Origin: Branchiostoma belcheri
Lineage: Eukaryota > Chordata > Leptocardii > Amphioxiformes > Branchiostomatidae
Assembly: GCF_001625305.1 (NCBI RefSeq)
Contig: NW_017802558.1
Coordinates: 548,374-612,373 of the forward strand
DNA length: 64,000 bases
Direction of reading: 5' to 3'
Numbering within the stretch: the first letter of the stretch is position 1; each line of letters begins with the position of its first letter. A model generated the notes under the pieces. That model saw nothing but the letters and a program-made list of their open reading frames with translations. It was not told the origin of the DNA and ran no database searches. A program made the translations under genes and the position numbers. Of this stretch, positions 48,702 to 60,221 are shown in pieces.

Positions 48702-48930
48702 TGAGGGCCTGCATGGGGGGTCCCGACAACGCTCTACGCTGAATTCGGAAACCCCTCGATTACGCTTTACGATAAATTCCAAGTGGCTCCAACGTAATGC
48801 ATTACATGGAATTAAAACGGCGAATACGCTCTACGTAAGACGTGCCAATTACGCTGTACGTTGAATTAGAGCGGTCCGTCTTCGCTTTAGGGCCGATTAT
48901 GCTGTTGGGAAAAGGGCATGCAGGTCCTCA
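48702..48930. mobile_element. Foldback-ended element with repeated TACGCT/TACG words
   Basis: Left ATGAGGGCCTGCATG and right CATGCAGGTCCTCAT form a 15-bp inverted repeat with one mismatch. The interior repeats (A/T)TACGCT-TACG-GAATT-like words roughly every 20-35 bp (at about 48732, 48759, 48795, 48821, 48848). A longer, more diverged relative with ATTACG/TTACGT words and CATGGGGGG..GGGCATG(AT)GCAGG ends lies at 55723-56275. Confidence 0.6.
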
Positions 48931-49243
48931 TAAATAGAGAAAGATTATGTTTCATATGCTCAACTTGAACACAAGTTAACGTAACAGCCTGAATTCATCT
49001 GGGTTGGTAATTAAGATACATCATGAAAAGGTAACATACATAAGGAAAATTAAACTGTTCTCCAACTCAAGGAATTTGAGTCACTGGAATTTTCCCAGTG
49101 CTGCCATCGCAAATGCTGAAAAATCACATGTCCACGTACACCACCTGAGGCAGATAGCTTATAAAGACCAAGAGATTCAGTCGAAAATTTCTTCAGTTGA
49201 AGAATAATTTAATGTTCATTATTTAACTTGTATCTTTTGCCAA

Positions 49244-49431
49244 TACTGTAAATCACTTTGTGTTCACTGTTAATGTTATATCACTTCGTTACCATGAACC
49301 ATGAACAAATAGTTTGCCGACTTTCTTTCTTCTGCACCTGCCGCCACCGCAAACATACAGTTCTGCAAACATGTCCATTTTTCTCAGACCCGCAAACTTT
49401 TGCTACCGCGAATATTAAGTGACTTACAGTA
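49244..49431 (-). mobile_element. TA-flanked CTGTAAATCAC MITE, copy 10
   Basis: Starts TACTGTAAATCACTTTGTG and ends TTAAGTGACTTACAGTA. It has a deletion in the AAGTGACCGCGAAAAC block. Confidence 0.9.
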
Positions 49432-49815
49432 TTCTATACTCTGTTGATCCCTTTCTCTTGCAATCTCTCCATCGAGAATCATACATCACTAATATTATGT
49501 GCCTTTCCCCGTCCCATCATTTCTTGTTAGGAAGGAAATCCATGGGCTTTACTGCTAGATAGAAATCAGATGGGTTGAGAAATACAAGCTGTGCAGTACG
49601 CAATCTTAAACTTGAAGTGAGATTGAATGTCCTGATATGGTGTTCCTCTGGGAAAAGTGGGAGTCCAGTGGTATACAGGTGCTGGTGATATTTGATCATA
49701 TCTAGGTCAGGTCTTATTAACTGGCTGCCATGGCCAGTACTGAGAGATGTTCCATCTGGAAGATCTGTGGTATGTTGCTGTCGCTACACATACATATCAG
49801 GCCACACCTATAGTG

Positions 49816-50330
49816 ACATACAGAAATTCTTCTTTCAGGATTTTAGATAAAATTGAACTAGGAAAACCTGAAAGTTTACAAAAATACTGTGCCGAAAGGT
49901 GCAGGTGTTATATCTAACGGATAGGTCAGCCATCAATGTCTATTCGGAATACTGTATTTATGATTTCTTTGTGGTACTTTTATATTTGCAGTTTTTGCAG
50001 TCACTTCTGTCCTGCAAGTTTGAAGTTTGTATCATTAACGTGAGCAAATAGGTTGCTTACTTTCTTTTTGTTGTACACGCCGCTACCACGAACGTATAAT
50101 CCTGTAAACATGACCATTTTTCTCAGACCGCAACCTTTTGCTACCGTGAACAGAAAGTGATTTAGTACCAACCGAGGTACCTAAATTCTTGCTTCAGGAT
50201 TTAAGATAAAATTCAACTAGGAAAATGCGAAAGCCCAAAAGTTTACAAATATACTGCCAAGAAAGTTGCAGGCATTATAACTTATCCTATGGATATGTCA
50301 GCCATCAATGTGTATTCACGATAACTAGTA
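49816..50330. repeat. Direct duplication of about 130-150 bp enclosing a MITE
   Basis: TTCAGGATTTTAGATAAAAT, AACTAGGAAAA, AGTTTACAAA and GTCAGCCATCAATGT are present at about 49832-49948 and again at about 50192-50315, either side of the MITE at 49950-50167. Confidence 0.8.
49950..50167 (-). mobile_element. TA-flanked CTGTAAATCAC MITE, copy 11
   Basis: Left end TACTGTATTTATGATTTCTT, right end AAAGTGATTTAGTA (right terminus shortened). It sits between two direct repeats of the flanking DNA. Confidence 0.82.
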
Positions 50331-51154
50331 GATGTGTGTACATTACTCTCACTAGTCCTTCTAACAACAACCTGTTGGATTTTATTTTTTGACCAAGAAA
50401 CACATCCCCAACACTGAGGAGTATTCTGCTGTATTCCTTTTTTTGTCTAGTTGGAAGATGTCTCTACGAGATACATTACACATACCTTATGGCATGAGAT
50501 AACATATCAACAAAGCTTGCGTTGCAACTGACAAGATTATGCAGTAGATTCATACATTTGGTAAGTTAAGTGCATACACATAGCCGTATGATCGATGTAA
50601 CACATACAACCTACTGACAGTAAACAGATAATCAACTGGTAGTAATGTTCCTCAGGGAAACGGATGAGGCATGTGCATAAATTCTGTAGTAAGCTGATTA
50701 TTGTGTCGTCTCCAAGTTTCAGGATAATCAATACCAAAAGGAAAAATACAAGAAGAGCTTCGATATCCATTCATCAAAAGGAATCAGTGGAAAAGATCAC
50801 AAGTAATCCAAAACTTGTGAATGAATTGATTTATTGATGGTATAGTCAAGATGAATAGTAAATTATCTCATCAATCATGATATTACAATATACAAAGTTG
50901 CCAAATTGCAAGCAGAGAACTGTCCACTGTTTGCCTCGTTTTTGTAAAATTCAATGATTTATTTATTACTTATTTTGTAAACACCAGGATTTACATTTTT
51001 TGTATTTATCAATCAAACAAAACAATAAAAATAAAGATGTATCCCCATCATTTGCACAGTCTTATTATGCCTGATATACATCTAGCTCTATGCCTAGAAG
51101 TGATCATTTGGCTTTGAATTGAACAACACCACTATAAAAAATATGGTAACCCTG

Positions 51155-51425
51155 ATCAACCTTTTCTAGCTCCATACTCCATATGAGTGATGAAACATTG
51201 TACAATCAGTTTTCCAACATTGACATTGAAAATATAAGTGTCCTCATGCAAGTTTTATTTTGTTAAACTGTATTGTATAAGTTCAATCACTAGAGATTGC
51301 AAAATAAATAAATGTCTAATAAAATGTCTAATAAAAAAAGAAAAGGGATAAAAAGATAATCCGTACCTACTGACCCTAATTTTTCAGGACTGAAACAGGA
51401 AACACAACATTTTTTTTCCTAGGCC
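51155..51425. mobile_element. 5'-truncated GGCCTAGG element
   Basis: CTGATCAACCTTTTCTAGC through GAAACAGGAAACACAACATT to TTTCCTAGGCC matches the right three quarters of 43849-44191. The left terminus is missing. Confidence 0.8.
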
Positions 51426-51621
51426 TCAGCTATTCAAGAGTCAGATATTTGGTGTGATCGATTTGGAAAGTCGATAGGTCAGATTTTGATGTGTAGTGAT
51501 CTTCAATGTAGGTTAAGTACTGTGATGTAGATGTGAAGGACATTGGAGTTTTATAGTCGCTGGGGGTATTACAGCATGTATCATGTCATCAACTTGCCAT
51601 GTCTGTGCTCAACAGAGTCAG

Positions 51622-52016
51622 TAAGGCCATGTTGATTTGATTATATGGATGACAATCGAGCGCACATGAGTTTTCGTCTGTGTCCAAAAATGAAAGTTTT
51701 CGACCACACTGTAAATCGTACAAAGCAGCTACATGATGAGCAAATATGTGCCGTAAATTGTAAAAAAATGTTGGAAAATGATAGTTCATGTAATTTCGTA
51801 GAATGCCAAAACCAATTCCTAAGGAAAAGAAGAAAATGTGAAGAAATGAAAATGACGAGTCTGTACTTTGTGTGTTAAGTCATTTGTTCAACCTTCATGA
51901 CCATGTAGATTTCATGATGAAGGCAAGTTTTTATTGCCAAACTTTTTTTATTCGCATGCTTGCATCAGTTTTGGGGGTTTCCAGAGGATGTCATCCATAT
52001 AAAAAAACCAACTTGT
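51622..52016. mobile_element. GGCCATGTTG miniature element, right end decayed
   Basis: TAA then GGCCATGTTGATTTGATTAT with ATGGATGACA at the left; GAGGATGTCATCCATATAA then ACCAACTTGTCG at the right. It is related to 22364-22736 by terminus and subterminus. Its right half shares ACCATGTAGATTTCAT, ATTCGCA(C/T)GCT and CAGTTTTGGGGG with the 790-bp blocks. The 77-codon ORF inside (51645-51878) is unrecognised. Confidence 0.72.
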
Positions 52017-52726
52017 CGTTACTGTAAATCACCCAGTACAACAGATGGTAGCTGTTTGTAAAGCTTGTGAGAGAATCTGACTCAACGATTGTTTATAGAC
52101 TGCAAAGGGTTGCTACTCCATCTTTGAAAAGCCCTGCTATTTATTTAGATTGGGTAATAATGTATCGTGAATGCTAGTGATAAAATCCTGCAACCCTTCT
52201 ACAACATCATCACTTTTACTACCAGCACAGAGCCTTTTGTAAAATAATACCATATTGTTACCATGGCAACACGATACTAGGTGCGAGAAGTTGAGCAATA
52301 ACTTTACCTGCAACACCCCAACTGTTCCTTTTTTCATTGACCCTCCCGTATTATCCTCGGAGTACAGTAATCCATACAAATGATACTTTCGATAAATTGC
52401 AGGCAACAGTTTATGCGGCTTATGGCCGTCATAAACATTTATGATTCAGGCCGCTGGAAATAACATTGATCATATCAGGCAGTTTATGGCATTGTCTGAG
52501 CTTGGTGCAGAAGATACCTGACCTCTGTGCTCTCTCTCGTAAATCCTATTAGGTCAGCTACCCTCTAGGTGAAAACTTGGGGCACGCATTGCTGGCTAAA
52601 TGCTAGTACATCAAACTTGTTATGTTTCATGAAATAAAGATGCCTTTAACAAGAAATCCATAAGTTATGAAACAAGTTTGAACTGCATTTGCTAACACAA
52701 AGTCTGGGCATTCAGTCTCATTGGAT

Positions 52727-53043
52727 AAAGTAAGAATCATGGACACAGAGCCAGACTTTTTTCGCGCAAAGGATTAAAGCCATCTACATCAGGGCATTGC
52801 AACCATCCCTCAACAGAGACGGGGGGCGCCACAGACTTTCTGAAACCTATGATCCACTGCTCGCAGCGTCACATGTATTATCTGTGTGACATCACGGAAG
52901 CGGTGGATTGCTCATTCCTTGACAAAGGCTGGAGTTGCACAGTTAAAAATTTGTGTGAGTCCAATTTTTTGTGCCGGCAATTACAGTTCAAACTTACTTG
53001 TTTCATAATGACTTCTACCAACACAGGTGAACTTTCAAGATAA
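52727..53043 (+). other. Cysteine-rich open frame, unrecognised
   Basis: A frame is open for about 105 codons, with an ATG at 52849; the segment MIHCSQRHMYYLCDI, EAVDCSFLDKGWSC and LCESNFLCRQL has cysteines about every 7-12 residues. I recognise no domain and see no clear acceptor. It lies downstream of the signal-peptide exon on the same strand, so it could be an exon of that gene, but chance is at least as likely. Confidence 0.15.
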
Positions 53044-54332
53044 AATCCACAAGTTGTAGGGTTTCACTGTCAATTTGACCTAAGATGCTTCAAGTACTTT
53101 TCTTGTAACTTTTCATGGTGAAAGACTTTGTCTACAGTAACCGTTGCAAATTACAACTTGGATAAAGTAAACTTCACAACTTTGGTAGATTTTACCATTG
53201 AATAACTGGATGGATGTTTTCTAAAACACCCATCTTAGTTGTATGATGATCATCACATCAGTCATCATGCAAATATGGTGTGTTCTACCTCCTCCAAGTC
53301 TTCATTTTGGTAGCAGTAACTCTTATCTGTTCTGGCAGACACTTAAGTCAACATAGATAGAAGCATTTAAGATAAACAAGTGCTAATGATGCTTCAGTAC
53401 CACTTAAGTAAGACTGGCAGGTGGTATGATAGATAAGATAATGTGAAATTTTCCTCCTCCTAACTTGCCACCTGTTGGCTTTCCTTGTGGAGGGCCCAAA
53501 ATAGGAACTCGATTGTAGTCCCTGGTTAACGTCTTTGAAAATCCTTTTCTCTCTTGAAAATTTTGGTTCATTGTGGAGACATTTTGGTCTAAACTTTCCT
53601 ACTTTGGTCAAGTTTTGTTCATTTCACCAGTATAGTGGGCATAATATTAATGAGAGACCTTGCTTGCCCAGAGCGGATGGATACACGAGATACATGAGAA
53701 AATAAGTTCAAAAGTAGGGTTTGTTTACTGTTGTCAACTGTTGTCAGAGTTTGACCTGGTCAAACCCCTGTTTTCTTTCTTTATTCGGGAAGCAGACCCT
53801 TGTAGCTCTCTGATGTAGAAATTATTGAGATTGAAATGTTGGAAAGTACTTTTATCAGTCCTTGTTTTTAGTGTATCTAACTGTAGCCTTCAATGGCCAA
53901 GCCTGATAGTGGTATCTGCCTTGCTATCTGCAGTCTGGTGGCATATGGAGTGTTGTAATGTGTGTCATCTGGATTCTTGACCTACACCTGTGTTATTTTC
54001 ATCCATTTTAAAACTGCTATTCAACAATGCCTCAAGTTTGACTGAAGGTTAAGTTGTTAGCATAGAAATAACCGGTATTCTGAAAATGTGCCAGAAGAAG
54101 CCCTCTGGCGAATCCCCAAGAAGACCTTAGACGGGAAGGTGGTGATGTTTTTCTGACCTCCAAGTTTATTGACAGACATTCCTCGCAGCATGTGCAAAAT
54201 GTACCTTTGGGAGGTGCATGTCTTTTCCAGGGGAGGTGTTTTTGCCCATCGCTTTTTCCCGTCAAACTGCCAAGTTCTTCAATTCTGCTCCTTTTTTTGG
54301 CTGCCAACAACTTTTATTCATCGCCAAATAAG

Positions 54333-54792
54333 TTGTCAATCACTTAATGTTTGCAGTAGCAAAAGTTTGCAGTTTGAGAGAAAAGGACAAGTTTGCAGAA
54401 CTATACGTTTGCGGTGGCAGCAGGTGCAACAAAAAGAAAGTCAGCAAATTATTTGTTCACGGTTACCGTAATGAAAAATTTGCGGTACAGAAGAACTGCG
54501 AAAACTGCAACCAAAATGTAAAGATAGACAACCAGTCACGGTGAACGCTCAAACTCAACTGGTTTATTCAATCTGCAACCGGCCGGTTCTAGAGCCCCTT
54601 CCCTCGAACGGTACCGGTATAGATCACCTGTTCGAACACGACGCTGGCACGTGCGCTGGCACGTGTTCGAACAGGTGACCGCGGCTCCGCCCAAGGGAGG
54701 GGATAGAACCGGCGATAATACAATGCTTAATAAAACTAACAATACACATTGTTACATTCCTCCCCAGACCACAAAAAATGGTGATTACAGTA
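54333..54792 (+). mobile_element. TA-flanked CTGTAAATCAC MITE, copy 12, split by an insertion
   Basis: The left part (54333 to about 54520) runs from TGTCAATCACTTAATG through GCGAAAACTGCAACC; the right end resumes at about 54766 as CCACAAAAAATGGTGATTAC and ends CAGTA at 54792. About 245 bp of foreign DNA lies between. Confidence 0.78.
54521..54765 (-). mobile_element. LTR-like insertion with a strong palindrome
   Basis: On the minus strand this reads TGGGGAGGAATGTAACAATG, resembling a Ty3-type polypurine tract followed by an LTR start, and later GATTGAATAAACC, an AATAAA signal as in an LTR R region. It contains a perfect inverted pair CACCTGTTCGAACACG/CGTGTTCGAACAGGTG around a 21-nt loop, and outer arms TAGAGCCCC..CCGGTT. 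A solo-LTR remnant is one reading; a foldback element is another. Target duplication not resolved. Confidence 0.45.
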
Positions 54793-55722
54793 GTCAGGTT
54801 TACCTATATCAAAGTTACAAAGCTTTCACCTACGTATACATACATGTACATGCATTCAAATGCCTTACTGCTAGGAAAGCAGTTCATACTTGTATCTAAC
54901 ATGTATCTAAAATATTATCAGAGTTTTTATTTCAATTGGCTCGATCTTTTGGGTATAGAATGATGTTTTAGCTGGGTTGTCTTTGGGTTTTTGTGCATGC
55001 TTGTCTGGACAGAGCATGTGGGTGGGGAAGATTGACAGGCAGAATAACAGGTCAAATACACAGGAAATAGGGTGAACTTGAAAAACCCAGAATCGGACCA
55101 GAAGCCAGCAAGAATTAGAGGTTGACACATGGGAATCAGAAGATTGCATATGCGACCCTCCAACCCCCCAGTTTCTTTCCCGATTAAAGTATGTCATACA
55201 ATCTCCTCGGTTTTTCCAATAAATTCATTGAAAACCCAAAATACTTCCTGGAACTCTGAAATCTCTGATTTCTCGTTTGAACTTTGCTTGATCTTTGTGA
55301 CTCTTTGCAGATGTTTGGTGAGATGTCCATCAAGCAATCTGGAAAACATCACGACTTTTCCTCACAAGGTCTGTTCGGAAATACCTTTAGCTCACTGGAC
55401 ATTGTAAAATTTATGGCAGGTCTTCAGCAACAACCTTTGGCTGCCTTGTCAGGTTGCCAACCATTCCTCCAAGGTGCCTGCCCAGTTCTTCTTGTTTCTT
55501 AAATAAATATCCTTGCCAAGATGACATATGGTGTTATGTGTAAGCAGTAAATGCATGTGTTTCTTATGTTTCAGGTAGTTAACATCTGACTTGGTTTTCA
55601 TTACTTTACAGAAACTTGACATACATTCAGGAGCCTTAGTAAAGATACCATATGGGGAATATAGGATTGAAAAAGAATGTAGCTTTTGAGGTTGTACTGT
55701 TGATAATCCACACAATCTAAAA

Positions 55723-56275
55723 GGCATGGGGGGGGGGGTAGTGATTACAAATTACAAAAAAAATTCCCGCTGATTATGTTAAATTCACAGAATTTCCTTA
55801 AATGTAAATGAGTATTTTTTAATGGATCGCATTTTACGTTGCAGAAAGGTAATTGCCTACGTTTTACATAGAATGCAAATGACCAACTAGAAAGGTAATA
55901 TTTGCAAAGCAAATGCATCATGTTTACCTTCGGATATGGTATGCTCTGTTAATTCCTCTTCAAACACATTCACATACATGTACATGTATATGCCTAAATG
56001 CCTACTATGAAATTGCAACTTTGTATGTAACCCAACACCAGTTACTATGGTGACAGACGTCAACAAATCAGGCCATTGGCCAGGTCAGAGGTTAGTGTTT
56101 GGAAAAACAATAACAAGAGCAAAAACAATATGTTTTCCTTCGGTAAACATAATTACGTGTTATGGCTAATGTACTGATTACGAATTACGTTGATTTTGGG
56201 TGACTGCCAATGGATTACAAGACGTAACAGGCCTGATTACACCTTACGAAAAAGGGCATGATGCAGGCGCTCTTG
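55723..56275. mobile_element. Relative of the 48702 element, itself interrupted
   Basis: Left GGCATGGGGGGGGG and right AAAGGGCATGATGCAGG, with interior words GATTACAAATTAC, ATTTTACGTTGC, GATTACGAATTACG and CAAGACGTAACAGG. An inverted copy of the GGTCAATGACC repeat (56012-56150) and TACATGTACATGTATATG lie inside it. Confidence 0.5.
56012..56150. repeat. Dispersed repeat with GGTCAATGACCTG core, inverted copy
   Basis: GTAACCCAACACCAGTTAC, TATGGTGACAGA, TTTGGAAAAACAATAACAAG and GAAGGAAAAC in inverse (TGTTTTCCTTCGGTAAACAT) mirror 44921-45065. Confidence 0.7.
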
Positions 56276-56459
56276 GAAGGCAGAGCACATCCCTCTCCCT
56301 GGCTTCTATAATACATGTAAGTCAGGTACCCATTTTACACCTGGGTGGAGTGAGGAAAGTTGTGTAAAGTGCCCTTCCCAAGGACACAACACCTCGTCAG
56401 GAATGCGAAAAATCGCACTCGTGACCTTTGGAGCCCTTGTCCACTAGCCTAGCCTTCTG

Positions 56460-58300
56460 TGATAAATGTGAAATGTTTTGTCTGTAAGTGTAACCATATT
56501 CTTAGAAATTAGAGGTGCCTTCTAGACTACAGTGGGGTGTAATTTTGCTTTGAACTTGCCTTCTTCCCGTCAAAGAAGCTTGCCCCAATTTTATCTTATC
56601 CAAACAAAGCACCCTAGTGCGTTCGGTATCAAATTTTTGTGGCCATATGGAAAAGGACCTTGCTGATTCACCCCAGAAGACATGTAAAGGGATTGTTAAT
56701 CGTCCCTTTTGACCTCTCAGTTTGACTGCTCTGCAACGAGTCAAGTTAAATGGATTTGGCAGCCTACAGCTGGCATGTCTGGAAGGAACAAATTTTGACA
56801 TCTTCCTTGACACAGAAGAATGTACATTATTAGATTATGGGTAGATTATGTCATGTGGATGTAGCTGTTCATGATTTAATTACCTACTTGATGTAAGTTG
56901 TCTGCCAGCCTAGTGGAAAGAACATGGGTCAACTTGAGTTGGCAACGCAGATAAATATAAAAGTCTGGAACTTGTTTAGGTGTGACAGTTGTCTTAAGGT
57001 CACAGTTGGTATGCATACTACACAAGACAAAGTGTCAGCCATCTGCTCCTGGTAGGTTCCTGGACTGTTCCAGTGATTCCAATGTCATGACTAAGTTTGC
57101 CACAGCTATTTATATACTTTCTTACTAGTCTGTATGTAATGTTTGGGTGGCCTAGGTGCCATCTTGGTTACTTTTTGGCATGCTTGAATAATTGTTTTTG
57201 TAGTATCTAACTAATAACAACCAGGAGGATGGTATTGTATGATGTAATTCAATCTGGTATTACACTACTTCCTGAATTTCTCCACACACTACCCACTACA
57301 TACTAGGTGACCTTCAGGCACAACCTATTAACCAATCAAGACAAGCAGGGACACAAACCCATATCCCAGCCACCCAAAACAATACTTCCATACCCGTGAA
57401 CAGTTTCATGAGGTTGGTAAGTCACTGAGTAAAGAGACTCAACCATTACACAACCTAGTCTTTTATTCAGCCGACTTTTCAGTGACCGTCTTGTCACCTT
57501 CCTCAGGGCAGTTCTGACTGGTTCACATCATTCAATACTTCCATACGTTTGCCCTTGACCTTTGTGCTCACATTGGTGATCAAGTTCGAGTTCAGTGATG
57601 ACAGACATGTACAGCAGTGTCTCGTAACAGAACACCGTGGCTTGGATTCTTTTGTCAGCTGTGTTGAACAAAGACATAACAGTTGTATTTCCTGACTATA
57701 AATCCCTTGAAGGTCATCATATTACTAGCCCTTAGAGGGTCTAGAGCCTTATACTCTTCACAATGTATTGTTCAGTCAGTCCAAGGAGTTGTAGAATGTC
57801 CTTGTCAGTCGAACAATTGCTATAATACAGTCAAACTTGCCACTTCTATAAGCTGGCTAGTTGGCCATATCAACCGCTTTTTCTCGGTCCCGATTTTTTC
57901 CCCATAGATGTAAGCATTAAGGGACTTGCGTAAGCCGACCTCTTGTCCAACCCAATCATGGCCCAATCTCTGCCTAAGAGGACTGCATCATTTTCAAGCG
58001 TGTGGCAGAAAACATTTGAGAAATCTTGATGTATTCTGACAGCTACTTTGCCATAGACTTGGAAAGCACAACAGTCTTCGAGCAATGTGAAATGGCGCTG
58101 GCTGGGTCTATGGGACAGTCTATTGTAAAGAGGGTCGAAATTTTGCTACATTTTTCTTGTTTAAATCTGCTTTGGCATGTTGCCTGCTTTTGTATAAGAA
58201 GACCACTAAGTCTTGTCTAAGAAGACAACTTTTCCTCGGTCCCATGGGTGGTCGTCTTAGAGCAAGTTTGACTGTACGTTTTTTAAAGACAATACGGCAA
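56460..58300. other. Gene-free stretch
   Basis: No repeat family of this window and no convincing exon was seen. The minus-strand 103-codon ORF at 56502-56813 has no recognisable domain. Confidence 0.45.
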
Positions 58301-58932
58301 CTGAGAAACATCTAATCAAGCTGGTTTGGCCGTATCAACACGGGTAGAAGATGGACTGATTTTATAAAGTATAGCCCACTTTTTACCGATTTTAGCCTTA
58401 TTACATAGTGGATAGTGACCCACATTCTTGAGCGATTCCATTACTCTAATGTCCTAAATCCCATCACGAGCCATACGAGTTATTAAAGAATGCGCCGCTA
58501 ATGGTAACTTGATAGGGATCATTACCCTAGTTACCAGGAGACGGCCATAAAAGTGCAGCTGGCATGTAGCGACCCCGGTGCATCTGCTTATTAGACAGGA
58601 AAAGATGTCTGCACCTTTGCCGGTCGCCCCGATTATGCTCAGGAGGATTAATGGGGATTTTGAGGGGATTAACGTCATAAAATGCCGGTAAGGCATGTCT
58701 CTGGAGTCCCATGTGTACAGCGAGTGTGTGTGCCCAATGGAGCGTGATGCCCATATATCAGCATGGGGGAAACCAAAATGATGTCAACCCAGTTGTCCAG
58801 AATGGATACAAATCACCAGGGCAGCACACCTGTTGGAGTCTAACCCATAGTCGCATTTCGGCGATCGCGTATCACTTCTGGGTCAAACCGTGGAGTTAGA
58901 ACGAACACTTCGAATGTCAAGTATGAATGTGG

Positions 58933-59144
58933 TACTGTAGATCACCTAATATTCGCGGTACTTTTATGTTTGCGGTTTTCGTGGTCACTTCTGTACTGTG
59001 AAATTATCATCACCACGAACAAATAATTCGCCGTCTTTCTTTCTTCTGCACCCGCCGTCACCATGAATATATAGATCTGCGAACATGACCATTTTTCTCG
59101 GACCGCAGACTTTTGCTACAGCAAATATAAAGTGATTTACAATA
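58933..59144 (-). mobile_element. TA-flanked CTGTAAATCAC MITE, copy 13 (in block A)
   Basis: Starts TACTGTAGATCACCTAATA and ends AAAGTGATTTACAATA. It is the allele or paralogue of 60849-61062. Confidence 0.9.
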
Positions 59145-59550
59145 CAAATTGAATGTTCTAGTGGTTAACATCCTGCCTTGTGAACAAAGGGACAGATATT
59201 GACATTTTTTATGCTACCAAACAAGATTTGCTTGCCACTGGTATATACAGGGGTTAACAGTATTTGGTTTTTCATGTGCTGTCACTCCCATATTTAGGGT
59301 GTACCAAGTTTTCCCTGCAAGATATCATTATCAAGTTGATAGTTTGTACTCATAGTACATGATTTGCCTTTTTTTGCCAGTGGAGGCAAAGTTAACTTTT
59401 CTCTGTCCAAGCCTTTGATATGTAGAGGCTGTAGTATATAACAGAGCTCTAATGGACTTTATAGAGATCATATTAAGACAGAGTGCAGCTATACATGTTG
59501 TTTGACACTGTGAAATGTCTAACTCCTTCAGCGATGTTTGCATTATGCAG

Positions 59551-59669
59551 GGGAAAGGTTACCCATGGATCTACCCAAGCACTTAAAGGATGCCTTCAAG
59601 CTTAATAACCATCTTGTCTTTCAAGCCTTCCTAAGCTTCTTGAGAACTGTAGATCAGTCAGTACCAGAT
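59551..59669 (+). other. Possible exon, block A
   Basis: The sequence between GCAG (ending 59550) and GAT|GTAAGC (donor at 59670) is open from the ATG at 59565: MDLPKHLKDAF, KLNNHLVFQAFL, SFLRTVDQSVPD. Relative to block B one extra T (GGTTACCC versus GGTACCC) shifts the frame upstream of the ATG. I do not recognise the peptide. Confidence 0.22.
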
Positions 59670-59761
59670 GTAAGCTCTGTCACTGCATTCTGATGAAGGC
59701 TGGTGCTGCCTCCTTGGGAGAAGTTTCAATCATTGGGCAGAGGTTTTAAAGGCACTGGTAA

Positions 59762-60201
59762 CAGGGCTCGAAATACTGTGTGCCTATGCACTTTAGTGCT
59801 GGTAAAATTGGAGCTGTGCAGGTATTTCTGATGTCTACCTGCACCTAACCTGCACTGGTCCAATTAATGAGTATGTGCAGGTTAGTGCAGGTAAAATTGA
59901 AGCTTGTATTTCTGATGTCTACCTGCACCTAACCTGCACTGGTCCAATTAGTGAGTATGTGCTGGTTAGTGCAGGTAAAATTGAAGCTTGTATTTCTGAT
60001 GTCTACCTGCACCTAACCTGTACTGGTCCATGTACAGGGTATATGCACCTTAGTGCAGGTAAAATTGGAGCTGTGCAGGTATTTCTGATGTCTACCTGCA
60101 CCTAACCTGCACTGGTCCATGTACTGGGTATATGCAGGTTAGTGCAGGTAAAATTGGAGCTGTGCAGGTATTTCTGATGTCTACCTGCACCTAACCTGCA
60201 C
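59762..60201. mobile_element. hAT-like minisatellite element, copy 2, truncated by the gap
   Basis: Starts CAGGGCTCGAAATACT. ACTGGTCCA anchors are at 59854, 59938, 60022 and 60111, with a fifth unit begun at about 60200: periods of 84, 84, 89 and 89. The two 84-bp units share a 5-bp deletion (AGCTTGTATT for AGCTGTGCAGGTATT). Confidence 0.88.
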
Positions 60202-60221
60202 NNNNNNNNNNNNNNNNNNNN
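60202..60221. other. 20-N assembly gap
   Basis: Placed inside the minisatellite and immediately before duplicate block B, where an assembler would fail. Confidence 0.95.

Larger units (their letters stand above)
58306..60201. repeat. Large near-duplicate block, copy A (left of gap)
   Basis: From AAACATCTAATCAAG at 58306 onward the sequence parallels 60222 onward (AAACATCTAATTAAAC). In the first 600 bp I count about nine differences, near 1.5%. The block includes a low-repeat segment (58350-58900), a MITE, a possible exon and the start of the minisatellite hAT element, which is cut by the gap. It lacks the 361-bp Harbinger-like element present in copy B. Confidence 0.92.

Noticed and set aside
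55310-55501. Possible terminal exon: CTCTTTGCAG then an ATG frame ending TAAATAAA
   Set aside because: The acceptor and overlapping AATAAA are suggestive, but the peptide (MFGEMSIKQSGKHHDF and on) is not recognised, and its frame does not follow directly from the phase-1 signal exon.
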